A program made the translations under genes and the position numbers. A stretch of 64,000 bases of DNA, taken from contig SVJJ01000008.1 of the NCBI GenBank assembly GCA_015069045.1, positions 1 to 64,000 on the forward strand. Reading direction: 5' to 3'. Below are positions 26,887 through 36,554 of this stretch, piece by piece; positions within the stretch are counted from its first letter, which is position 1; each line of letters opens with the position of its first letter. This DNA comes from Oscillospiraceae bacterium. GTDB lineage: Bacteria; Bacillota; Clostridia; UBA1381; UBA9506. The notes under the pieces are model-generated. The model was given only the letters and a program-made list of their open reading frames with translations. It was not told the DNA's origin and searched no databases.

Positions 26887-29024
26887 TTATTCAAAAAATA
26901 GAAATTGAGCAGTTTGGAGGCTTACAGAATTATACGTTACAATTAACCCCTGGCTTTCAATATATATATGGGCACAATGAGGCGGGGAAGAGTACCTTAT
27001 GTGCCTTTATATCTGCTATGTTCTACGGAATGCCGGCAAAAGTTCGTGGGGTTGGCCTGCGGGGAGATAGCCGCCAGCTCTATATGCCATGGGGCGAAAG
27101 CTACATGGCCGGTTCAATTCATTTTGCACATGATGGTTATGAATATGTTTTAAAACGGCGTTTTGGTCGCAGCAGTCGCGGTGATCGTGCCAATTTGTAT
27201 CGTGCATCAGACTGGCAAGAGATTGCCGTGGATATGGAATCTATAGGGCAACAATTTTTTGGCATAGGGGAAGAAGCCTTTAACAAGACGCTGTTTATTT
27301 CTCAGTCCGGTGCAGCTTTTTCCAAAGGGCGGGAAGATGAGTTAATGGTTCGCCTTTCTAATCTTGAACGCACCGGTGAGGAAGATGCCTCGCTTCAAAA
27401 AGCCATAACGGAACTTCAAAAAGCGGAGTATGAGTTAATTAGTAAAACTGGTCGTGGTGGTGCTGTGGCACAGTTAGATTCCGACATTGAGGTCTTACGT
27501 GCAGAACTCTTTTCTGCGAAGCAAACCCACACAGCCTTTCAAAGTGTTCTGGAGGAAATTCAAAATTTAACAGAAGAGAAGGAAAAAGGGGAGCTAGACA
27601 TTGCAGTCCTAAATCAGCAACATGCTGATGCTTTGGCATTTGAGCAATATGAATTACGGGAAAAAGATAGAGAGAATCAAAAAAAATTACTAAATTGTTT
27701 GACCATGGAGCGCAATTCGCTTAAACAAGCAGAACAAGCACTATCTGCCATAGAGAAAGAAGAAAAAAATCTTGCATTTGTTCAAACCCTTTCGCCGGAT
27801 ATTGTTTTGACAATTGCTGAAAAAGAAGCTGCATGTTCGGTGCTTGAAGAAAAGGAGCGAATGCGTCAGGCCCTTGTGGAGGAAATAGAGGAGCTTAACG
27901 AGATTACTAAAAAAATGCCGGCAAAATCGGTAAAACCAATTTCAATTCGTATGTTTATAGCCATGCTTTTAGTTGTGTTAGCTATTGCAGGAGGCTTGCT
28001 TATATATCCACTTTTTTTCCTGTTGTTCATTCCGGCTGTTTTTCTTATGTACCCTATTATTTTACATGGGATACAGCATAAACAAAAGGAAAATCAAAAT
28101 AATCTTATAATAAATTTAGAAGAGAAAAGAAAACAGTTGAGCGCCTTAGAGGCGACCCATGTGACTGAACAAATATCCCATTTGCGTGGAGAAATACAAG
28201 AAGTGTTGTCAGCTGCAGGGGTTGATACCTTGGCAGCTTTATCAGAAAAAAAAGAGAAGGCACAGACAGTTTCTCATCAAGCGGAGAGTCTGCGCAAAGA
28301 TGTTAAACGAATTGCAGATAATATTCAAAACTACGAAGCAATGCTGGATAGTCTTTTTGTTCCTCAAAACGAGGAACCCCTGTCCTATACGGGGCCAAAT
28401 GCAGAGACTATAGAAAAACAACTCAATGTCATCAAAGAAAAACAACTGGACAGAGAACGCACTTTAGCACATCTGCAAGCACGGGTTGAACAAGGGTATG
28501 TTTCCGGTCGGAGTGTAAGCGTTATAGAAACAGAGTTAAGGGCAGCAGAACAACGAAAGGAAGAATTGCTGCAAATTCATCAAGAGATTGTTCTGGCGCG
28601 GGAGGCTTTAGAAGCCTGTAATGAAGAATTAAAAAGTAGCTTTGCGCCTGTGCTTAATGAAAAATCCGGAGATATCATTAAACAATTGACCAAGGGTCGT
28701 TACCATGAAATAAAAATAACGGATACATATAGTATGATGTTAAAAACCCCCTCCGGCCATGATATTGTAGAGGCTGATTTTGTAAGTGCCGGTACCTGCG
28801 ATTTGTTGTATTTTGCTTTACGATTGGCGGTTTTACAGACCTTATATGATGCTATTCCTTTGCTGGTTATGGATGATACATTTATTCAAATGGACGAAGA
28901 ACGACAGCAAGAAGCCTTTTCTCTTTTGGCAGAAAAACCGGCAGAACAAATCTTGTATTTTTCTTGCCATAGACCAAAGACGGATTGGTCAATTGAAACA
29001 GTTGTTGAATTGCCTAATGCGTAA
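26883..29024 (+). CDS. SMC-like AAA ATPase (YhaN family), partner of the YhaO-like nuclease
   Basis: A 713-residue ATPase. N-terminal Walker A GHNEAGKST near residue 31, long coiled coils (about 175-330 and 395-600), two adjacent hydrophobic helices near 357-392 typical of YhaN rather than SbcC, and a C-terminal ABC region with Walker B VMDDTFIQMDEERQ near 662. The membrane-spanning hairpin suggests membrane-tethered DNA end processing, which is inference. Coupled to the nuclease gene through an ATGA overlap. Confidence 0.87.
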   Translation: MIIQKIEIEQFGGLQNYTLQLTPGFQYIYGHNEAGKSTLCAFISAMFYGMPAKVRGVGLRGDSRQLYMPWGESYMAGSIHFAHDGYEYVLKRRFGRSSRGDRANLYRASDWQEIAVDMESIGQQFFGIGEEAFNKTLFISQSGAAFSKGREDELMVRLSNLERTGEEDASLQKAITELQKAEYELISKTGRGGAVAQLDSDIEVLRAELFSAKQTHTAFQSVLEEIQNLTEEKEKGELDIAVLNQQHADALAFEQYELREKDRENQKKLLNCLTMERNSLKQAEQALSAIEKEEKNLAFVQTLSPDIVLTIAEKEAACSVLEEKERMRQALVEEIEELNEITKKMPAKSVKPISIRMFIAMLLVVLAIAGGLLIYPLFFLLFIPAVFLMYPIILHGIQHKQKENQNNLIINLEEKRKQLSALEATHVTEQISHLRGEIQEVLSAAGVDTLAALSEKKEKAQTVSHQAESLRKDVKRIADNIQNYEAMLDSLFVPQNEEPLSYTGPNAETIEKQLNVIKEKQLDRERTLAHLQARVEQGYVSGRSVSVIETELRAAEQRKEELLQIHQEIVLAREALEACNEELKSSFAPVLNEKSGDIIKQLTKGRYHEIKITDTYSMMLKTPSGHDIVEADFVSAGTCDLLYFALRLAVLQTLYDAIPLLVMDDTFIQMDEERQQEAFSLLAEKPAEQILYFSCHRPKTDWSIETVVELPNA

Positions 29025-29063
29025 CTATATACATTTATTTTAATGGAGTAAGGAGATATGACC

Positions 29064-30344
29064 ATGAATCATTACAAAACGGAAACAGTTTGCATACAAG
29101 GTGGCTATCAACCCAAAAATGGGGAGCCACGCGTATTGCCCATTTATCAAAGCACAACCTATAAGTACGACTCAGCAGAACATTTGGGAAAATTGTTTGA
29201 TTTGCAGGCCCCAGGCCATATGTATACAAGAATATCCAATCCAACAGTGGAGGCTGTTGAAAGCAAAATTGCTGACTTAGAGGGCGGTGTTGGTGCCCTG
29301 TGTCTTTCTTCGGGACAAGCGGCTAACCTGTTTGCTATTTTAAATATCGCAAAAAGTGGGGATAATTTTATAAGTATTTCCTCTATTTATGGTGGCACCG
29401 TTAATTTATTTGCCGTAACCATGAAAAAAATGGGGATTGAGGTCCGTTTTGTTCGTCCCGGTTCCACGGATGAGGAGTTAGATGCCCTCTTTGATGACAG
29501 GACACGGGCGGTTTTTGGTGAATCTGTTGCCAACCCGGCATTAGACGTTCTTGATATTGAACGATATGCAAGCCTGGCACATAAACATGGGGTACCCCTT
29601 ATTGTTGACAATACCTTCCCGACGCCTATTTTATGTCGACCCTTTGAATTTGGTGCTGATATTGTGACTCATTCTACTACTAAGTATATGGATGGTCATG
29701 CCCAGGTTGTTGGTGGCGTTATTATAGATAGCGGGCGTTTTGATTGGAGTGCAGGTAATAAATATCCAGAATTGACAGAACCAGATGAGTCCTACCATGG
29801 TGTTGTGTATACCCGAGATTTTGGGACAGCTGCATATATTACCAAGGCTCGTGTTCAACTTTTACGGGATGTGGGTGCATCTCCCAGTCCTATGGGCGCA
29901 TATTTATTGAACTTAGGCTTAGAAACCTTACATTTGCGGATGGAGCGCCACTGCGATAATGCGCAGAAGGTAGCAGAATTTTTGGAAAAACACGAGAAAA
30001 TTAGTTGGGTTAACTATCCCTCATTACCGGGGAACAGCCAATACGAGCTGGCAAGAAAATACCTACCTAATGGTGTTTGCGGCGTTATTTCATTTGGCGT
30101 GGTTGGCGGTCGTGAAGCGGCGGTACGCTTTATGGATAGTTTAAAAATGGCTGCCGTTGTTGTTCACGTAGCCGATGCTCGTACTTGTGTTTTACATCCT
30201 GCCAGCACAACCCATCGTCAATTAACAGATCGGCAGCTTATAGATGCAGGAATTGGTGCTGATTTAATTAGAATGAGTGTGGGAATTGAGCATATAGAGG
30301 ATATTATTGCCGATATTGCACAAGCCTTGGAACAGGTATCATAA
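29064..30344 (+). CDS. O-acetylhomoserine sulfhydrylase (Cys/Met metabolism PLP enzyme)
   Basis: A 426-residue PLP enzyme of the Cys/Met family, longest-matching to MetY-type O-acetylhomoserine (thiol)-lyases, which make homocysteine from O-acetylhomoserine and sulfide. Visible: YQSTTYKYDS near residue 30, LSSGQAANLFA near 80, VDNTFPTPILCRPFEFGADIV near 183, and the PLP lysine in HSTTKYMDGHAQ near 207. ATG 29064 has the better spacing to AAGGAG; ATG 29058 is the alternative. No riboswitch is seen in the short gap upstream. Confidence 0.9.
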   Translation: MNHYKTETVCIQGGYQPKNGEPRVLPIYQSTTYKYDSAEHLGKLFDLQAPGHMYTRISNPTVEAVESKIADLEGGVGALCLSSGQAANLFAILNIAKSGDNFISISSIYGGTVNLFAVTMKKMGIEVRFVRPGSTDEELDALFDDRTRAVFGESVANPALDVLDIERYASLAHKHGVPLIVDNTFPTPILCRPFEFGADIVTHSTTKYMDGHAQVVGGVIIDSGRFDWSAGNKYPELTEPDESYHGVVYTRDFGTAAYITKARVQLLRDVGASPSPMGAYLLNLGLETLHLRMERHCDNAQKVAEFLEKHEKISWVNYPSLPGNSQYELARKYLPNGVCGVISFGVVGGREAAVRFMDSLKMAAVVVHVADARTCVLHPASTTHRQLTDRQLIDAGIGADLIRMSVGIEHIEDIIADIAQALEQVS

Positions 30345-30374
30345 TTGAAAATGACTTGTCTCAAATGAAAATAA

Positions 30375-30403
30375 TTGAATTTTTTTGAATCATTTGATAT
30401 AAT
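30375..30403 (+). promoter_or_regulatory. lon promoter
   Basis: TTGAAT, 17 bp, TATAAT. No CIRCE or CtsR box is visible nearby. Confidence 0.7.
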
Positions 30404-30478
30404 AATAAGATACAGTAAATATTAAATGGTATGTTGCGTGTTACCAATATTGTTGACACCCGATTCACGGAGGTATAT

Positions 30479-32815
30479 ATGGACCAAATTACAATGAAGA
30501 AAACGGTCAGTCTGCCTATGATTGTTACGCGTGGGCTGGTTGTGTTTCCTAAAACTTTGACTCATTTTGATATGGCGCGAGAAAAGTCAATTTTAGCACT
30601 GGAGCAGGCCATGGTAGATAATCAGTTGGTTTTTCTCTCCATGCAACAAGATATGTTGGTAGAGGAGCCGGCTGTTGAGGAAATTGAACGAGTTGGTACT
30701 GTTTGTCGCGTTAAGCAGGTTGTGAAGATGCCGGGATCTATGATTCGCGTGTTGGTAGAAGGCATTTATCGGGCAAAAATCTGTGATTATGTGAGCGAAA
30801 ATCCCTATATGTCTGTTTTGGTAGAGGAGTTGATCTCTCCGGAAGATGACAGGATAGATGAAATGCGCTACGAGGCCATGCAACGCCGTTTAATAGAAGA
30901 ATTTCAAAATTATTGCGCAAGCAATCATAAAATTAAACCGGAAATTTTAGCTTCATTAGAAAATTTAAATAATCCTGCTGAGTTGACAGATGCAATTGCA
31001 AGTAATATGCAGTTAAAGCTGTCAGATAAGCAAATGCTGTTATCTACAGCCAGCTTGCCTGAGAGAATGGAAAAGCTTATTGTTCTTTTAATCCGCGAAA
31101 CAAGAATTATGAATTTTGATAATGAAATTAGTCATAAGGTTAAGCGACAGATAGATCAAAATCAAAAGGAATACTTTTTGCGGGAGCAAATAAAGGTCAT
31201 TCAGGAAGAGTTAGGCGATAAAGATGGTGTTGGCCTTGAAATTAAGGAATTTACGGAGCGATTGAACAAGCTTAATGTACCGGAAGAGGTTATGAAGAAG
31301 TGCAAAACCGAGCTTGACAGGCTTGCAAAAATGCAGTTTGGCAATCCGGAGGCCAATGTGATTCGTAACTATGTTAGCTGGATTTGTGATCTGCCCTGGA
31401 ACAACAGGGAGAAGGAAAATATTCATTTGGGTCGGGCCACCAGGATTTTAAACCGAGACCATTATGGTCTTGAAAAAGTAAAGGAACGAATTTTAGAATA
31501 TTTAGCTGTTAAGAAAATTACGGGCACAATGGCGGGACCTATTTTATGTTTAGTGGGCCCACCGGGTGTAGGTAAGACTTCTATTGCCCGTAGCATTGCA
31601 GAAAGTTTGGGTCGACGGTATGTCCGAATTTCTCTAGGTGGTATTCGAGATGAAGCAGATATTCGCGGACATCGCAAGACTTATATTGGTGCCATGCCGG
31701 GGCGAATTATGCAGGCCATTAAGCAGGCCGGTTCTGCAAATCCCTTAATGCTTTTTGATGAAATTGATAAAATGGGCAGTGATTATAGAGGGGATCCATC
31801 AGCAGCTTTGCTTGAGGTGCTAGATAGTGAACAAAACTGTAAATTTCGTGACCATTATTTAGAGGTTGAGTTTGATTTATCTGATGTATTGTTTATTGCA
31901 ACGGCAAATACGCTGGAAACAGTTCCCAGACCTCTTCTTGATCGTATGGAGATTATTGAATTAACAGGCTATACATCTGAGGAAAAGCTGCAGATTGCCA
32001 AACGCCATTTGCTGCCCAAACAACGAGAACAGCATGGGCTAACGGCACAAAATTTCAAGGTAAGTGTTGGCGCTATTTCGGATATGATTGAATTTTATAC
32101 AAGAGAATCCGGTGTGAGAAGCTTAGAACGCACCATTGCTAAGCTTTGCCGTAAGGCAGATTTGGTTTTAGCTAAAGATAGTGAAGATACGGTTCGAGTT
32201 ACGGTAAGTAACTTATCGGAATTTTTAGGAAAGCCTAAATATCATTATGATACCATAGGAAAACAAGATGAGGTTGGTGTTGTAACCGGCCTTGCGTGGA
32301 CCCAGGTTGGTGGAGACACCTTATCGGTAGAGGTTAATGTTATGCCCGGTAGTGGTAAAACAGAGCTTACGGGGCAATTAGGCGATGTTATGAAAGAATC
32401 AGCGCGTGCGGCGGTTAGTTATGTGCGTGCCAATGCTGAGCAATTAGGGATTAAAGATGATTTTTATGAAAATAAGGATATTCACATTCATGTTCCGGAA
32501 GGCGCGACTCCCAAAGATGGTCCTTCTGCCGGTATTACCATTGCTACGGCTTTGACATCTGCCTTATCCGGTTGTCCTGTGCATCGCGAGGTAGCGATGA
32601 CAGGCGAAATTACCTTACGTGGTCGTGTACTGCCTATTGGCGGCTTGAAAGAAAAAACTTTGGCCGCTTTTCGAGCCGGTATTAAAACAGTTGTTATTCC
32701 TGCTGATAATGAAAAGGATATGGATGAGTTAGAGGCCGTTGTTAAGGAAAATCTTACCATTATTCCTGTGCGGAGTATGGATGAAGTACTGGGAATAGCC
32801 TTGCATAAATCATGA
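30479..32815 (+). CDS. lon: ATP-dependent endopeptidase La (Lon)
   Basis: A 778-residue LonA protease for regulatory and misfolded proteins. The ATG at 30479 follows CACGGAGG; the earlier in-frame ATG at 30431 lacks a site. LON substrate domain (about 10-200), coiled linker, AAA module with Walker [10 protein letters not shown] near 359 and [13 protein letters not shown] near 420, and the protease domain with catalytic Ser near 682 (DGPSAGI) and Lys near 724 (GGLKEKTL). Followed by engB, the classical lonA-ysxC pair. Confidence 0.97.
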   Translation: MDQITMKKTVSLPMIVTRGLVVFPKTLTHFDMAREKSILALEQAMVDNQLVFLSMQQDMLVEEPAVEEIERVGTVCRVKQVVKMPGSMIRVLVEGIYRAKICDYVSENPYMSVLVEELISPEDDRIDEMRYEAMQRRLIEEFQNYCASNHKIKPEILASLENLNNPAELTDAIASNMQLKLSDKQMLLSTASLPERMEKLIVLLIRETRIMNFDNEISHKVKRQIDQNQKEYFLREQIKVIQEELGDKDGVGLEIKEFTERLNKLNVPEEVMKKCKTELDRLAKMQFGNPEANVIRNYVSWICDLPWNNREKENIHLGRATRILNRDHYGLEKVKERILEYLAVKKITGTMAGPILCLVGPPGVGKTSIARSIAESLGRRYVRISLGGIRDEADIRGHRKTYIGAMPGRIMQAIKQAGSANPLMLFDEIDKMGSDYRGDPSAALLEVLDSEQNCKFRDHYLEVEFDLSDVLFIATANTLETVPRPLLDRMEIIELTGYTSEEKLQIAKRHLLPKQREQHGLTAQNFKVSVGAISDMIEFYTRESGVRSLERTIAKLCRKADLVLAKDSEDTVRVTVSNLSEFLGKPKYHYDTIGKQDEVGVVTGLAWTQVGGDTLSVEVNVMPGSGKTELTGQLGDVMKESARAAVSYVRANAEQLGIKDDFYENKDIHIHVPEGATPKDGPSAGITIATALTSALSGCPVHREVAMTGEITLRGRVLPIGGLKEKTLAAFRAGIKTVVIPADNEKDMDELEAVVKENLTIIPVRSMDEVLGIALHKS

Positions 32816-32828
32816 ATTGAGGCAAATT

Positions 32829-33443
32829 ATGAGAGTGAATGTAAACAACGTAAATTTAATGATTTCAGCAGTACGACGAGTCCAATATCCTAATACCCGT
32901 ATGCCGGAAATTGCCTTGGCAGGACGTTCTAACGTGGGAAAATCTTCTATGATTAACAAGGTATTAAACAGAAAAAAATTAGCTCGTGTTAGTGGCACAC
33001 CCGGTAAAACAATTACCATTAACTTTTATAATGTAGATAATAAACTTATGCTGGTTGATTTGCCGGGTTATGGATATGCAGCTCGTTCTAAAAAGGAAGT
33101 CGAGGCATGGGGCAATATGATTAACGAGTATTTGGAGAGTCGACCCCAACTTTGTCAAGTGGTGCAGTTGGTGGATTCCAGGCACATACCAAGTCAAGAG
33201 GACATTGCTATGCAGGCCTGGATTCAGGAATGTTGCGCCTATTCTGTTGTGTTTGCTACAAAATGTGATAAATTAAGTAAGACACAGTTGCAAAAGAATT
33301 TAGATATGATTATAGAAACTCTTTCACTACGGGAAGGGGATATTTTAATTCCCTTTTCCGTTAAGCAGAACGAAAGCGTGAATAGTTTTTGGGAATATGT
33401 AGAAGGTTGTGTGTTAGAGGAAGAATTGCCTGAAAAGGAGTAG
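32829..33443 (+). CDS. engB: Ribosome biogenesis GTP-binding protein EngB/YsxC
   Basis: A 204-residue GTPase needed for 50S subunit assembly. G1 AGRSNVGKSSMIN near residue 28, G2/G3 with VDLPGYGYA near 70, G4 ATKCDK near 137. The ATG at 32829 with TTGAGG upstream is preferred over a TTG at 32817. It starts 13 nt after lon and is in the same operon. Confidence 0.95.
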   Translation: MRVNVNNVNLMISAVRRVQYPNTRMPEIALAGRSNVGKSSMINKVLNRKKLARVSGTPGKTITINFYNVDNKLMLVDLPGYGYAARSKKEVEAWGNMINEYLESRPQLCQVVQLVDSRHIPSQEDIAMQAWIQECCAYSVVFATKCDKLSKTQLQKNLDMIIETLSLREGDILIPFSVKQNESVNSFWEYVEGCVLEEELPEKE

Positions 33444-33447
33444 TGTC

Positions 33448-34200
33448 ATGAAGTTCTTACGGTATACATATAATCAAGAAACTGCTTATGGTGTTCTGTG
33501 TGATAATAAAATTTATTCTATAAGCGGCAATCTATTTGGTTACCATACCGTAGCAAAACATTCCATTTCCTTGGCTGAGGTGACTTTACTGGCTCCTTGT
33601 GAACCAACCAAAATTGTTGCTGTTGGACTTAACTATCGTGACCATGCAAAAGAATTGAAAGAAACGCAACGGCAGGATCCGGTTTTGTTTATGAAACCGA
33701 CAACAGCTATTTTACCACCTTATGGTAAAATTGTGCGGCCAACTATGTCAAAGCAAGTGGATTATGAAGCAGAACTGGCGATTGTTATCGGTAAAAAGGC
33801 GTGTCACATTTCAGTTGAAGAGGCTAAGGAATATATTTTTGGTTATACCTGTTTTAACGATGTTACGGCACGTGATTTGCAAAAGATTGATGGTCAGTGG
33901 ACGCGCGCCAAAGGTTTTGATACCTTTGCACCCATGGGTCCCGTTATAGAAACGGAGCTCGACCCTACATCCCTTTCTATCTCTTTAGAGGTTAATGGGG
34001 TTGTTAAGCAAAAGGGGAACACCAATATGATGATGTTTTCTTGTGAAGAATTAGTCAGCTATATTTCTCATGTTATGACACTGTTACCGGGGGATGTGAT
34101 TACCACCGGTACACCGGCTGGTATTGGGCCAATGTCTGCCGGAGATACAGTTTGTGTAACAATTGAACAAATTGGAACGCTACTTAACTACATGTCTTAA
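33448..34200 (+). CDS. Fumarylacetoacetate hydrolase (FAH) family protein
   Basis: A 250-residue FAH-fold enzyme. Conserved elements: VGLNYRDHAKEL near residue 68, DYEAELAIVIGKKA near 108 with the metal-binding acidic residues, FNDVTARDLQ near 135, and ITTGTPAGIGPMSAGD near 217. Members act as acylpyruvate or oxaloacetate hydrolases, decarboxylases or isomerases; the substrate cannot be chosen from sequence. It begins 5 nt after engB with an AAGGAG site, so it belongs to the lon operon. Confidence 0.85.
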   Translation: MKFLRYTYNQETAYGVLCDNKIYSISGNLFGYHTVAKHSISLAEVTLLAPCEPTKIVAVGLNYRDHAKELKETQRQDPVLFMKPTTAILPPYGKIVRPTMSKQVDYEAELAIVIGKKACHISVEEAKEYIFGYTCFNDVTARDLQKIDGQWTRAKGFDTFAPMGPVIETELDPTSLSISLEVNGVVKQKGNTNMMMFSCEELVSYISHVMTLLPGDVITTGTPAGIGPMSAGDTVCVTIEQIGTLLNYMS

Positions 34201-34256
34201 ATCCTGGTTTTAGAATCTATCAATTATTTATTAACGAGAAAGGGGCCTAATACATT

Positions 34257-34751
34257 ATGGCCATGAATATTGTGCTGGTGGAGCCGGAGATTCCGCAAAA
34301 TACGGGGAATATTGCTCGCACCTGCCGCGCAACAGGAAGTGTGTTACATATTGTAAAGCCGATGGGTTTTACAGTTGATGATAAAAAATTGAAACGTGCC
34401 GGATTAGATTATTGGCACGAGTTGGACATTCGCTACTATGAAAATTTGCAGTCCTTTTTGAATGTTTGCAAAGGTCCGTTTCATTTTTGTTCCACTAAGG
34501 CAAAAAAACGACATTCCGATGCTCAATATCGTGATGGAGATTACTTAGTTTTTGGTAAAGAGACCAAGGGGTTGCCCGAACGTTTGCTTCATGATCATTA
34601 TGATGAATGTGTACGGATTCCTATGCTACCCGATATCCGCTCTTTAAATTTATCTAATGCTGTGGCGATTGTGCTTTACGAAGCCTTGCGGCAGCTTGAT
34701 TATGATAAAATGGAATCACAGGGACATTTGACACAATATAATGATGAATAA
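34257..34751 (+). CDS. trmL: tRNA (cytidine(34)-2'-O)-methyltransferase
   Basis: SPOUT-class methyltransferase that 2'-O-methylates the wobble base of tRNA-Leu. 164 residues. Conserved VEPEIPQNTGNIARTCRATG near residue 7, FGKETKGLPE near 100, and the trefoil-knot motif MLPDIRSLNLSNAVAIVLYEALRQ near 125. Possible ATG starts at 34257 and 34263; the AAAGGGG site fits either. Followed by xseB. Confidence 0.94.
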   Translation: MAMNIVLVEPEIPQNTGNIARTCRATGSVLHIVKPMGFTVDDKKLKRAGLDYWHELDIRYYENLQSFLNVCKGPFHFCSTKAKKRHSDAQYRDGDYLVFGKETKGLPERLLHDHYDECVRIPMLPDIRSLNLSNAVAIVLYEALRQLDYDKMESQGHLTQYNDE

Positions 34752-34768
34752 ACCATAGGGAGGTTTAT

Positions 34769-34993
34769 ATGGCTGAGAAGAAAAGTTTTGAAAAAAACAT
34801 GGCTGAATTAGAACAAATTGTTGCGGCGTTGGAAGCCGGACAAATTGAATTGGATGAATCCCTTATGTTATTTGAAAAAGGCATTAAACTTTCTAAAACC
34901 TGTCAGAGGCTTTTAGATCAAGCCGAACAAAAGGTGGTTCGACTTACACAAACAGAAAACGGAGAAATAACAGAAGAACCCTTTGAAGAATAA
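34769..34993 (+). CDS. xseB: Exodeoxyribonuclease VII small subunit
   Basis: A 74-residue helical protein with the family core FEKNMAELEQIVAALEAG at residues 6-23, then ELDESLMLFEKGIKLSKTCQ. It pairs with XseA to degrade single-stranded DNA. Unusually, xseA is not next to it: trmL stands where xseA is expected, so the large subunit gene must be elsewhere. Confidence 0.93.
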   Translation: MAEKKSFEKNMAELEQIVAALEAGQIELDESLMLFEKGIKLSKTCQRLLDQAEQKVVRLTQTENGEITEEPFEE

Positions 34994-35029
34994 ATTTTTT
35001 TTTAATTTACCCCACATAAGGAGGCTATT

Positions 35030-35908
35030 ATGGATTTTTTAGCTGAATTTGAAGAAAAAATTAATCAGGTTAATCAGTCTTTGCAAAAATATTTTATGAA
35101 AAACGAAAATTACCAAATGTCCATATACGATGCTATGGAGTATAGTCTGTTTTCCGGCGGCAAACGCATTCGACCTGTGCTTTGTGTTGCATGTGCGGAA
35201 CTGTTCGGAAATGCAGAGGATGCTATGCCATTTGCTTGTGCCATTGAAATGATACACACATATTCATTAATTCATGACGATTTGCCTTGTATGGATGATG
35301 ATGATTTACGACGTGGGAAACCCACGAATCATATTATATATGGTGAAGCTATGGCTGTGCTGGCAGGAGATGCTCTTTTAAATTTAGCTTTTGAAACGGC
35401 TCTTCAGCACTCCAAGGCAACCCCGGCACAAACATTAGAGGCTGTTAAAATTATTGCTGAATCTGCCGGGACAGAGGGTATGATTGGTGGCCAGGTAATT
35501 GATTTGGAATCAGAAGGTAAGGACGTTGATGCAGTCACATTAATGGCCATGCATGTACATAAAACCGGTGCGCTTATGATGGCACCTGCCAAGGTTGGTG
35601 CATTAATTGGTGGCGGTACAAAAGAAGATATTCTAAACATGGAAAAGTTTGCGCGTTATTTAGGAGTTGCTTTTCAAATTAAAGATGATATTTTAGATGT
35701 AGAAAGCACTACAGAGATTTTAGGTAAGCCAATTGGTAGTGATAAATTAAACGAAAAAACAACATTTGTAACATTATATGGCATGGAACAATCTCGCAAG
35801 ATGTTAGAGGATTATACACAAAATGCCATAGCAACTTTGGAAGAATATGGTGATCGAGCAGCCTTTTTAAAGGAATTATCTTTGTTCTTGTTGCGTAGGG
35901 ACAGATAG
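35030..35908 (+). CDS. ispA: Farnesyl/geranyl diphosphate synthase
   Basis: Makes C15 (or C10) prenyl diphosphate from IPP and DMAPP. 292 residues. First aspartate-rich motif DDLPCMDDDDLRRGK near residue 84, GGKRIRPVL near 43, GGQVIDLESEG near 155, and second motif FQIKDDILDVES near 218. The xseB-ispA order is typical of Firmicutes. Its position before DUF212 and a large RNA is the classical neighbourhood of OLE RNA. Confidence 0.95.
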   Translation: MDFLAEFEEKINQVNQSLQKYFMKNENYQMSIYDAMEYSLFSGGKRIRPVLCVACAELFGNAEDAMPFACAIEMIHTYSLIHDDLPCMDDDDLRRGKPTNHIIYGEAMAVLAGDALLNLAFETALQHSKATPAQTLEAVKIIAESAGTEGMIGGQVIDLESEGKDVDAVTLMAMHVHKTGALMMAPAKVGALIGGGTKEDILNMEKFARYLGVAFQIKDDILDVESTTEILGKPIGSDKLNEKTTFVTLYGMEQSRKMLEDYTQNAIATLEEYGDRAAFLKELSLFLLRRDR

Positions 35909-35952
35909 GGAGAGTCATACTATAATTCCCAACGTTGATTGGGTAATGAAAA

Positions 35953-36414
35953 ATGGTGATCATTTTGAACTTTTTTAATGAACTTTGTCAAAATAAAATA
36001 TTGATTGCGGCAATATTAGGCTGGCTTATTGCGCAAGTACTTAAAGTGATATTTGTGCGGATAAAGGAAAAGCGGTTTGATTTACGACGCATGATTGGCT
36101 CAGGAGGAATGCCCAGTTCTCACTCTGCTTTTGTAATAGCCATGACAACCGCTGTGGCCTTTGAATGTGGTTTGTCATCACCTATTTTTGCGGTATGTGT
36201 CGTGGTTGCATTTGTCGTTATGTATGATGCATCCGGTGTTAGACGAGAAACAGGTCGACAGGCTGAAATCCTTAATGATATTATTGAAAACATAGGTAAG
36301 GATACACCGGAGGTTATGGGTAAAAGATTAAAAGAATTAATCGGCCATAGTCCCTTTGAGGTGGCTGTTGGTGCTATCTTAGGTTTTATTATTGGATTTC
36401 TATTTTATATTTAA
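35953..36414 (+). CDS. Divergent PAP2 family membrane protein (DUF212), candidate OLE-associated protein OapA
   Basis: A 153-residue membrane protein with three to four helices and the family signature GSGGMPSSHSAFVIAMTTAVA near residue 49, plus YDASGVRRETGRQAE near 91. As I recall, the OLE RNA-associated protein OapA belongs to this DUF212 family and is encoded next to OLE RNA. The gene lies 44 nt after ispA and about 140 nt before the large RNA here, which fits that pairing. The start codon is uncertain because no strong ribosome-binding site precedes 35953. Confidence 0.8.
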   Translation: MVIILNFFNELCQNKILIAAILGWLIAQVLKVIFVRIKEKRFDLRRMIGSGGMPSSHSAFVIAMTTAVAFECGLSSPIFAVCVVVAFVVMYDASGVRRETGRQAEILNDIIENIGKDTPEVMGKRLKELIGHSPFEVAVGAILGFIIGFLFYI

Positions 36415-36516
36415 GATTTCCTTTGATAATTGATGTGGAATTGTGCAACATAATGCTATGGTGAAAAGGTAGTTATTAATCCTTCTTTTTGTTACTTTTA
36501 AGAGATTAATTTCTAT

Positions 36517-36545
36517 TTGACGAATTGTGGAATTTATGTTACAAT
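36517..36545 (+). promoter_or_regulatory. Promoter of the large non-coding RNA
   Basis: TTGACG, 17 bp, TACAAT with an upstream TG. Initiation is expected at about 36552, right at the 5' arm of the RNA's closing helix. Confidence 0.75.
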
Positions 36546-36554
36546 GAATGTCAT

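Noticed and set aside
30452-30457. TTGACA just upstream of lon as a -35 box
   Set aside because: It lies only about 22 bp before the start codon, so no -10 box and start site could fit; the TTGAAT/TATAAT pair further upstream is used instead.
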